A DNA stretch of 64,000 nucleotides from Helianthus annuus (taxonomy: Eukaryota > Streptophyta > Magnoliopsida > Asterales > Asteraceae), in the NCBI RefSeq assembly GCF_002127325.2, contig NC_035444.2, positions 37,669,140 through 37,733,139 on the forward strand. The letters are read 5' to 3'. The notes below the pieces were generated by a model. The model was not told where the DNA came from, did not search any database, and saw only the letters and a list, made by a program, of their open reading frames with translations. This document shows positions 10,667 to 19,638 of this stretch, in pieces. Positions within the stretch are counted from its first letter, which is position 1. Each line of letters opens with the position of its first letter. The translations under genes and the position numbers were made by a program.

Positions 10667-11566
10667 CTAGCTCAGAACCTCGTGTATTACACGAGTTGAA
10701 TAAATGTAATTTTATATATTAAATAATAAAAACTTATATCTTTATGAACCTTGTATATTGTACGAGTTAAATAAATGTAATTTTATATATCAAATAATAA
10801 AAAAGTTATATCTTTAAAAACTATATGTATTACACAGATTAAATAAATGTAATTTTGTATACTAAATACTAAAACTTCGTATCATTAAAAAAAATCTGTG
10901 TATAATTGGGTTGAATAAATCTACCAAATAATAAAAAATTACATCCTTAAAACCCCGTATATTTCACGTGTTGAATAGATCTAAAAAGAGTTATATATTT
11001 AAAAACCATGTGTATTACACAGATTAAATAAATGTAATTTTGTATATTAAATATTAAAAACGTCGTATCTTTAAAAAACCCGTGTATAGTCGGGTTGAAA
11101 AATATACCAAATAATAAAAAAAATTATATCCTAAATAAATGTAATTTTGTATATTAAATACTAAAAACGTCGTATCTTTAAAAAAACCCGTGTATAGTCG
11201 GGTTGAAAAATCTACCAAATAATAAAAAAAAAATTATATCCTTAAAAACCTCGCGTTTTACTCGAGTTGAATAAACATAATTTTGTATACCAAATAATAA
11301 AAAAAAGTTATATTTTTAATAAATTCGGATTAGATATAATATTAATTTATTATTTATATATTTAATATAAGATAAGTAGATACGAGAGGTATTTGTTATA
11401 AAAATATATTAAATTAACAATTTATATTTGAGGATAATATTTTATTAAAATATGATAAGATTTAATATTAATTTTTATTTATTTATATAGATAAATATAA
11501 ATTTGAGGATACCTTCAATGAATGACACGTGTCCAAAAGTTAGTTTCTTTTATTATAGTAGTTAGA
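10667..11566 (-). mobile_element. Non-autonomous Helitron, about 900 bp
   Basis: On the minus strand it begins TCTAACTACTATAATAAAAG (TC at 11566-11565) after a host A. It ends CTAG (10670-10667) before a host T, with a perfect hairpin CTCGTGTAATACACGAG (10695-10679) eight bases upstream of CTAG. TC start, 3' hairpin, CTRR end and A/T target are the Helitron hallmarks. No Rep/helicase is present. The 3' half is a degenerate array of the terminal hairpin unit. Confidence 0.8.
10676..11310. repeat. Degenerate tandem array of 50-75-bp units with hairpin heads
   Basis: Roughly ten units, each starting with a small palindrome like CGTGTATTACACG or CCCGTGTATAGTCGGG, then GAATAAATGTAATTTT and a TATATCTTTAAAAA tail. 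The first unit's palindrome is the Helitron 3' hairpin. Confidence 0.75.
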
Positions 11567-11581
11567 TTAAACATAATATAA

Positions 11582-12594
11582 AGAGAAAATTACCAAAATG
11601 GCCATTGACTATTATGGCTTTTCTAAAATAGCCATCTCATGCCCTGTTGGAATAGGGCATTAGCCCTCTAATGCGTCCTACATTCTTAAGCTAACACGTG
11701 TTAGCCTTTAATTCTTTGAGATGAGTCTTTGGAGCCACGGGATGAGTCTTTGGAGCGACGCATCAAGTGGGTCCCAGACGCATCAAGTTCTTGTCCCAGA
11801 CGCATCAATCAAGTTCTTTCCGGCGAGTTTCTTTCCGGTGAGTTCCATGATGACGTTGGTGGTGAACTATGGTGATGATACATAACCAATCTTTCTGTTC
11901 ATCATCTTTTTTCTTTAGCAACTACGGTGAGTTCCAGACCGCCCTGCTCTGCCTTTTTTCCACCTTCACAAACCCGTAACAGATTCCCCATCATCAGAGC
12001 TTAGGCCGGAAACGATAGCTCCATCAATGTTCAGGTCAGTAACAGCCATAACAAAGATGGTGCAACCGCTCAACGTTCCGTAGAATGCCGACCATTGTCA
12101 ACTATATCCACCTATTCCGTTTGATTTGCCGGAATTTGTGGCGCCTGGAAGTTATTGTGGGGATGAGTTTGGGGGAGGTTGAGCTTGATGATGGTGGGTG
12201 GTTTATTTGCAAACTAGTGGAGGGTGAGGGTGGTGGTAAAGAGGCCAGACGCCTACACTCAAAATCTCAGACGCCTCAAGTAAATGAGGCGGACATGTGT
12301 CTTTTTTTCATTGGATTACACAGAAAGCTAATGATTATGATGCAAAAGACGCATCAGCTGCATTTGGATCTGTGATGCGTCAATCCAAAGACTCATCGGG
12401 ATGCAGCGGAGCCAGACGCATCCCATAACTTTTTAGCCGGATGCCCTGTTTCACCGACGCATCAGCTTACTTTTGGCACGTGTCAATTTAGCATTGGCGG
12501 ACGCATAAGATGTGGGATGCCCTGCTCCACCGACGCATGAGCTGGCCATTTTGGTAAGTCAAACATTTTCTTGGCTATTTTGGTAAATTTCTCT
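11582..12594. mobile_element. TIR element, possibly MULE-like, about 1.0 kb
   Basis: Left end AGAGAAAATTACCAAAATGG and right end (opposite strand) AGAGAAATTTACCAAAATAG are inverted repeats. The right end has a second copy of the ACCAAAATGGCC motif 30 bp further in. Flanks show only an imperfect short repeat (AATATAA/AATGTAA), so the superfamily is not settled. The interior has many GACGCATCA motifs and GC-richer segments that might be captured host sequence; the frame at 12085-12375 shows no recognisable domain. Confidence 0.55.
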
Positions 12595-13149
12595 AATGTA
12601 AATTGACCAAATATCTTATTACATGTTAAATACTTAATGCATGTTATGTATATGTACGATCATCTTTAAAAAAGGAGAAAAAGCTTAATTCTTTATATAA
12701 CATTGAAAAAAAATACGTTTATATTTCGTTGCAATGGAGATTAAAGATCTGCAGTTGTAATATTGCATGATAGGAGTTGGGTTATACACACAATAGAAAT
12801 CTATTAGAAGGGATCCTAAAGCTATTGCCTGACGGATCATCCTCGAATGATCAAGTCTACATGATCCACCATGGATCTAGTGTATGAGCATGTATACACA
12901 ACTGAACATGCATAGCATTTGTGCGACAGGGATGAGTCGCTCGAAGATCAGACACGAATTAATGAACAAAATACTTGCCATCTTTTGCCATTTATCCCTG
13001 GTCACATTTTATGAGACTTGTATTAAAATATTAAACTTTTAACTATCCAAAATACTTGAAAACATATATGTAGCCCAAGGTTGGGATTGTAGGTTGGAGG
13101 GCGGTTATGGACAGACTCCGGCCACAAGGGTAGCGTTGGTTGCGAGAAA
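12595..13149. other. Unassigned spacer
   Basis: AT-rich with a short GC-richer stretch near 12820-12930. No ORF with recognisable content and no repeat pairing was found. Confidence 0.4.
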
Positions 13150-13835
13150 CATATATGTAATGCTAGCTATGTTTTATGCAGAGATTACAACGAAACGAGT
13201 GAGCATCTATTTGTGGCTTGTCAGTTTGCTCAAACGGTTTGGCAGATATTGGCTAATTGGTGCAAGATCCCGCCCATCATCGTGTTTTGCATTAGAGATC
13301 TTCTGGAACTTCACGGATTTAACCCTGGTTCAAATAAGAAGAAAGCTCTCCTCGTCATTGTTCAAACGGTTTTTGGTGTATTTGGACAGGGCGCAGCTTT
13401 GTAGGGGCTTGGGGAGGGGGGGGGGGGGACCCCGAACTTTTCACTCAGAAGTGTCCGGTATGTAGTTTTCGTATAAAATTTTTTAGGTATATACGTTTTC
13501 GACCTCCGGTCGGAAAGCTCAATCTTCACCACTGTATTTGGAGAAAGCGCAATGATGTGATCTTTATCAACGTCAACCCGGAGATTACCAAGTTATTGAA
13601 GAGGCTAAATCGCTTAGCATTTTATGAGTCAGAAACATGTCAAAAGAGGTGGCTTTGACATGAAGAATGTGGACAAGTGCTCAGTTTTTTGGTTGAGGTT
13701 GTAACGGCCTTTTGGCCTTCTGGTGTATGTTTTTTTTCTTGTTTATGTTCTGTTGAACGCTGGTTTGTTTCCCTTGTAATTGTGGTCCTGGCGCCTTACT
13801 AGTTTAAAATAATCTTTCGATTGACAGTTAAAAAA
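13150..13835 (+). pseudogene. LINE (L1-type) 3' remnant: zinc-binding end of a reverse transcriptase, interrupted
   Basis: The reading around 13165-13400 gives SEHLFVACQFAQTVWQIL, then a Trp/Cys-containing stretch typical of the zf-RVT domain at the C-terminus of plant L1-type reverse transcriptases. After about 120 bp of unrelated DNA (about 13400-13525), which begins with a long G run, the frame resumes with IWRKRNDVIF and ends in a typical tail at a TGA near 13657. The following 150 bp has the T/G-rich look of a LINE 3' UTR and ends in an A-rich tract near 13830. The 5' body is missing. Dead copy; start and end are approximate. Confidence 0.65.
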
Positions 13836-14280
13836 AGGGAAAAAAAAACTTGAAAATATAAAACAAATAGCACCGTAAAATTTGAAATGTACCTCGATCC
13901 TATTATTTTCTGGCTTTTTAATAAGAAAAACATGTGAATGGAATGCAATTCCCTCCACGTGAGGGAATGGGCTCATGTCTACGTGTATGGCTGGGATCAT
14001 CCCAATGGTTGCTTTCCGACCACCTTAACTTTCGAGGAACGTAAGGTAGATGCATATCTACGGCTATAGTTCTTCCAACGGCTGTGGATGATCAATGGTC
14101 GAAATTGAGTTGGCGGCTGCCGTCCTAATCTTCGATCTCAATACTTTTTGTGACGTCAACGGTCGATGCTACTACAGGACGATTAACTTACGGTTGATTT
14201 TTTTTAACGGCAATTACTTTTATTTCTTTCGTCTCTGAAATTTTATCCTAAGACCTTCCTCTTCTAAAATATTTAAAGAC
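13836..14280. other. Unassigned spacer upstream of hAT MITE
   Basis: Nothing coding was recognised. GC-richer patches at 13940-14160 show no domain in any frame. Confidence 0.4.
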
Positions 14281-14288
14281 TTTGTCTT

Positions 14289-14570
14289 CATGGCCGGCCT
14301 TTGGGGCGGGCAGGAAGGACCACCGACCAGAGCCCGATATTCCGAAGGACACGTTATCTTATGAAAAAAAACCCCGATATGTATATGTTAAATATTTTTT
14401 TACTAGGAACATATGCCCGCTTACAAAACTATTCTTATGATTTAGATTAGTTATTAGCACATTGGCATTAGGTTTAGACTTTTAGTGAGCTCAATACCCA
14501 ATTTCGTTAAGGCCTAAGGGCACGTTTTTCGAGCTCGAACAGGGTACACGAATTCTCAGGGCCGGCCCTG
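14289..14570. mobile_element. hAT-type MITE, 282 bp, TSD TTTGTCTT
   Basis: Ends CATGGCCGGCCTTTGG and, on the other strand, CAGGGCCGGCCCTGAG are flanked by a perfect 8-bp duplication TTTGTCTT (14281-14288 and 14571-14578). Size, TIR type (CAGGG start) and TSD length fit hAT. No ORF. Confidence 0.85.
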
Positions 14571-14639
14571 TTTGTCTTTACCAATGGACCATCATACCAT
14601 TGGTACTAACTTACGATTGATATTCTAGACTTTTTCACG

Positions 14640-15690
14640 ATTATTATTTAACAAAATACGTTTTAAATATACAAATAAATATGTATTTTTATTAACCGTT
14701 TGTTTTTATAAATATCGTTTTAAAAAATAATTTGTTTTTAACATTTTGTTTAAACAATCTATCGTTTTTAAAATTGTTCTTCTTTAAAACCATTTGGTTT
14801 TCTTAAAATCGTTCTTTTTAAAGTTGTTTGTATTTTAAAGTTTTTTTAAACACTTCATTTCATACCATTCTTTTTAAAATCATTTGTTCTTTAAACATTT
14901 TGAAACAACTCACTTTTTTAAGTTGTCATTTTTAAAATTTTTACAAAATGACGTGTATAAAAAACAAAAGAAATGTGATAATTGAAAAAACATGAAACAT
15001 TCTAATAAAAAGTTTACAAAAGATAGTTCATTTTTCAAACTTTTTTAGAGGGGTTTATTTCTTTTTCAAATATTCCATTTCTTTGAACCGTTTGTTTATT
15101 CAAAATTCGTTATTTTTTTAACCTTTTGTTTAAAACATCCGCATGTTTTTTTAAAACGTTATACATGTTAACTTATTTTTTTAAAGTTTTGCTTTTTTGT
15201 AAACGTCATTTTTAATCTTCGTTTTTAAATCACTCGTTTGTTTAAATTCGATCGTTTTTAAATCCCTTCAGTTTTTTAAATCGTTCATTTTCTGAAGTTC
15301 GTTTTTCCTAGCGGTTATAAGTAAACTGAATACAGAGTTTAAAAAATGAATGGTTTCAAAAATGGTTCTAAAAGGAACACTTTAAAAAGAGATGCATTTA
15401 ATAAACAACTTAAAAAACAAATCATTTAAAAAAGTAAAAAAAAAATGATTTTAAAAAGAACAATGTTAAACGAATTGTTTAAAAAAACTTTAAAAGACAA
15501 ACAACTTAAAAAAAACGATTTTATTAAATGAACGGTTTAAAACGAAATAATTTTACGAACGATATACGGCTTAAAAAAGGTTAAAAACAAATGATTTTAA
15601 AAAGGATGTTTATAAAAAACAAACGCTTAATGAAAAAACATACTTATTTGTATATATAAAACAAAATTTTATTACATAATGATCATGAAA
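14640..15690. repeat. Large imperfect AT-rich inverted repeat
   Basis: The left arm (from about 14650) and the right arm (to about 15665) pair for over 400 bp with many small mismatches. The outer segments ATACAAATAAATATG and its partner near 15640 match best. The centre is near 15310. Both arms consist of runs such as TTTTTAAAATCGTT and TTTGTTTT. No TSD could be fixed. It may be a decayed foldback element. Confidence 0.6.
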
Positions 15691-15705
15691 ATAAATAAAT
15701 AATAA

Positions 15706-16110
15706 AACTTGATGGTTTTATTCAAGGTTCATTTTTTTATTATTAGTTAGAATGTTAAATCATAACTAAAAAAAATCATTTTCAAGAGATGCCAAATTTT
15801 AACTTAAATCTTGATTTTTGAAATTAAATAATGGAAAATCATTTATATATAACATTATGCTTACATATATGTAACATTGGAAATAATGAAAACGTTTTTT
15901 AGATATCGAATACAGCCTAGCTAGATCGATAAGAAATTCAAAAGAACATATAAGAATGAATATCTTCGTGTGTTTTTGAGGAGCGCTGAAATTTGTTAAA
16001 GAGCAACACATTTCTCTTTTTTCATATAAACCAAAACAAAGAATAAATGAGGCCGTAAAAGAATTTCATCACCTAATTAAAATAGGGGTATTATTTACCC
16101 TATAAAATAA
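15706..16110. repeat. Dispersed repeat, copy 1
   Basis: It shares about 400 bp with 18668-19085, starting AAACTTGATGGTTTTATTC and running through ACAGCCTAGCTAGAT. By eye the two copies differ by about 10 percent. No coding content. Confidence 0.75.
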
Positions 16111-16158
16111 GGGTATTGTTTAATGTACTCATAAGTCAACTTTTTTATTATTTATTTA

Positions 16159-17329
16159 GGCTACTCGGTATGGGGTTCGTCTCCATAACGTCTTGGACCG
16201 GCGACACACTCAACACCGTGCCGCCCCCCCCCCCTCCCCACGTCGCGGCCTCTCCGTCGCTTTTTCGCCGTTTGAGACGGTCCAAAAGTGGGGCCCAACA
16301 TTTATGATTTCGACCGTTAATTAAAAAAAAAACAAAAATTCCAAATTTTGAATAAAAACAAACGGTCATAATTTTAAAACATATATATTTACCTTCCATT
16401 TTCACTTTCAATCACAAAATTAACCCCAAAATTTCATCTCTCTCTCACATAATTTTTATAAACCTTCTTCCACTATAAACCTTTTTACACTTTTTCATGG
16501 ATCCGTTCAACAACCCGGACAACCCGAATAATCCCAACAATCCGACCCAACCTAATGTTTTCTCGGTTCCGAGATATTATCCGACGCTAGAACCGAACCA
16601 ATTCTCGCAATATTCATCGAATGCGTTTGCTTCATTCCAGCACTCACCAAACCAATTCGCTCAAATCTCCCAAAATCAAGCCCTTCAACAAATGATGATG
16701 CGGGGTGCTTGGAACTTCCCACCCGTTCAACCTCAACCGATCCCCACACCACCCGTTCAACCTCAACCGATCCCGACCCAATCCGAACCCGAAGACGATG
16801 TGGAGATTGTTCCCGAAACCCAACCGCCTAAAGGGAAATAAAAACGAAACAAAGGCAAGCAAGTGGTGGGTGATCAACCGTCGAAACCGAAGGCGACTAA
16901 GTGGACACCAATCGAAGAAGTAGCCTTAGCCAAGGCTTTCATTGGCACTTCTGACGAACCCGAGCCGAAACGTTCGATGTTGAAAAAATTACAACACGAC
17001 ATCATGAAAAAACATCAAATTATTTAACTATATGTTTATTTTTATTAAGTCTTTGGTTTTTTTTTTTAAGTTTATGTTTTTCTTTTATGTTTATGTAATG
17101 TGGGTTTAATATTAATGAAAATAGTTTGTTAGTATATTTGTTAAATGTTAAAAAAATAGAAGACTAAAAAAAATAAAAAAAAACATAAAAAGTGATGGAG
17201 GACTATGACTAGGACCATCCTACCATGCCCTCTAGTTTTGGAGGATGGACCATCTTTGGGAGGAATATGACGTGGCGCCTACGTGACGGATCATCCTCCA
17301 AGGATGGTCCATCACCATACCTTGTAGTC
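16159..17329 (+). mobile_element. PIF/Harbinger-type element, 1171 bp, TSD TTA
   Basis: Ends GGCTACTCGGTATGGGG and (opposite strand) GACTACAAGGTATGGTG are flanked by TTA on both sides (16156-16158, 17330-17332), the TSD of PIF/Harbinger. It carries only a damaged ORF1-like gene (16497-17027) and no DDE transposase, so it is a deletion derivative. A poly-C run lies near 16225. Confidence 0.8.
16497..17027 (+). pseudogene. PIF/Harbinger ORF1-like (Myb/SANT-type DNA-binding protein), broken
   Basis: The ATG at 16497 opens an Asn/Pro-rich N-terminus (MDPFNNPDNPNNPNNP), then a Gln/Phe/Ser-rich region and a Pro-Val-Gln-Pro repeat. A TAA at 16839-16841 cuts the frame after 114 residues. The same frame then continues for 61 codons with a basic linker and KWTPIEEVALAKAFI, the first helix of a Myb/SANT-like domain as found in the ORF1 protein that helps Harbinger transposase bind DNA. 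After that the remainder of the Myb domain is missing and a short basic tail ends at TAA 17025-17027. It is thus broken by a stop and by an internal deletion. Position inside TTA-flanked TIRs supports the assignment. Confidence 0.7.
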
Positions 17330-17332
17330 TTA

Positions 17333-18519
17333 ATAGTGGAAGGGCATTGAGGGTTTGAATGTAGCCACCCTATTTCTGATCCCTGACAACTATGTCCAAC
17401 ATGCACTCTTAAATTCTGCACCCCGTCTTTCACATTATTACAGTTTATACCCTCATTCTATTATTACATTACAATTGTGTTATTAAATTAAAAAACAAAC
17501 CGAAAAGTACTTTTAACATTTTAATAATATATATAGTTTTTCTGATACTTTTATTATTTTAGTTTTATTTTATGAACTTTGATGCACTCATATTTCTTCA
17601 GATCTTCTTCTTCTTCTACACTCAGAAGACCTGATCTGATCACCCAATAACTCCCCTTTTCACCTCTTCTGTTTGTCTTCCCTTTTCACAAGATCACATG
17701 TACCCTTTTTTTGTTTAAAAATTGGATGAAATTTTGCAGCCAAATCCCACGAACAAACCCTAGTGAAATTTTGAAGGACCCATTTTGATTTTTTTTTTGG
17801 TGGGAACTGTTTAGTTGTTGAAAGAAATGAGAGGACCTTTGTTTTGCCGGGAAACAATGTCGTTTAATCGTTTAACAGACGATTTCTTGATTTTAAAAAG
17901 TTTAAAGAGTTTTTGTTGTGAATTTGTGATTTGTTGCCCTTAATTTATACATATATACAAATGTGGGGATGAAAGAGGCATTCAGTGCAGAGACAAATAA
18001 TCTTTACATTATTATAAAAATATTATTTGTAAATTTTGTTAAGCCTATAACAATTGGTAATGAACTAAAAGGCAAGGTATTATATACCCAACTTGATCGT
18101 CGTGAAAGTGGTTTTGTCGATCTAGGGGATTAAATGTTTTAATGTTTGCACGTTTACTTTTTATTAGAGACTCATTATTTATTTATAATTAACTTTTTCA
18201 CTTTCGTATTTATAATAAAGTGTCTTCATTATTTATTTATTAATATCGATATTAATACTAATAATAGTATAACAAAATATAAAAAAATAACAAAAGTATT
18301 ATAAAATAAAATAAGATAAAAAACATAATCATTACTTTTGACTTTATAATAAAACATAATTATTACTTTTTACTTTGTAATAAAATAATATAATAAAGTA
18401 GCTAATCATTACAAAATCATTACATAATTTGACTTTTGGGTATATTAATCCTTGTGATGGGTATATTTATCACATCCCTAAAATAAACTGTGTTTTTATG
18501 TTACTTAATCGTTAAATGT
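17333..18519. other. Non-coding stretch with a 5'UTR-like patch
   Basis: About 17580-17960 has a pyrimidine-rich leader (CTTCTTCTTCTTC), then AAACCCTAG and short open stretches, which resembles the 5' region of a plant gene; no real CDS follows. About 18100-18460 is very AT-rich with TTATTACTTTTTACTTT repeats. Possibly a captured or relict promoter; no support beyond composition. Confidence 0.3.
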
Positions 18520-19088
18520 TTTTGGTTTGATTCAAGGTTATTTTTTGTATTACTAGTTAGAATATTAGATCATATTTCAAAAGGTTTGGATTTTGAATTT
18601 TTTTTCTTTTTAAGAGATGCCTTTTTAGCTTACTTCTAAATGGACTTTGATTTAAAATAAATAAATAAAACTTGATGGTTTTATTCGAGGTTATTTTTTA
18701 TATTACTAGTTAGAATGTTACATCATAATTTAAAAAAAAAAAAAAAATCTTTTTCAAGAGATGCCTTATTTTAACTTAAATCCTGATTTTCGAAATTAAT
18801 AAATGGATTTATGTGTAACATTATGTTTACATATATGTATCATTGGAAAATAATGAAAACGTTTTTTAATAATGGAATATACAGCCTAGCTAGATTGATA
18901 AGAAATTACAAAGAACATATGAGATTGAATATCTTCATGTGTTTTTGAGAAGCGATGAATTTTATTGAAGAGCACCACATTTCTCATTTTTCATATAAAT
19001 CAAAACGAAGAATGAATGAGGTCGTAAAAGAATTTTATCGCCTATTTAAAATAGGGTGCATTATTTACCCCTTAGAAAAAACAGGATT
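18520..19088. repeat. Dispersed repeat, copy 2, with an extra internal duplicate
   Basis: 18668-19085 matches 15706-16110. Just upstream, 18520-18640 holds a diverged version of the repeat's own start (GATTCAAGGTTATTTTTTGT, then AAGAGATGCC). The latter also reappears at 23432-23528 on the far side of the 19097-23403 insertion. Confidence 0.7.
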
Positions 19089-19638
19089 GTTATATTTAGT
19101 GCTGTAAAAATTGCGATCAGGCGGCGATTAATCGCTAGTCGGATAGTGACTGAGTAATTTTTCGTCAATCAGTCAATTCATCGCTAGTCGGACCTAGTTG
19201 GTCATAGTCGGGTCTAATCGGGCCTAGTCGGCCAGCCAAAAATCGACGATTCCAATTCCGGCAAAAAACCTGTATATTCCGGCCAAAACCTCTAAATTAC
19301 GGCCAGTTTCCAACCAAAACATGTGAATTCCAACAATTAATCTTTTATACTTAAAAAAATGAGTTGAGTAAGAGTTGAAACCTAGCTATTTAAAATATAT
19401 ACTTATAAATATGTGTATATGGGGTATGGATATGGTAAAAAGTGTCTAAAATGTGAGAAGGGTAAGAAGTGTTTTAAATCATTGGATATTTGATCTAATG
19501 GTTGAGATCAATAGGGTATAAAATGTAAATTGTGTTTTAATTAGAAGGACCTTATGTAAAATTAAAGGACAACATTGATTTTTCCAACGTTTCAAATATG
19601 GTAACTATTCAAATAATTCCAGCTTTAATGTTAATAAT

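Noticed and set aside
10676..11310. Possible CRISPR-like array
   Set aside because: Units are degenerate, repeats and spacers are not distinct, and the array is explained by a Helitron with repeated hairpins in a plant genome.
12085..12375. 96-codon frame inside the TIR element
   Set aside because: No motif found; could be a captured fragment but there is no support without a database search.
13094..13465. 123-codon frame starting at 13094
   Set aside because: The LINE-like residues are in another frame (from about 13165); this frame only overlaps it.
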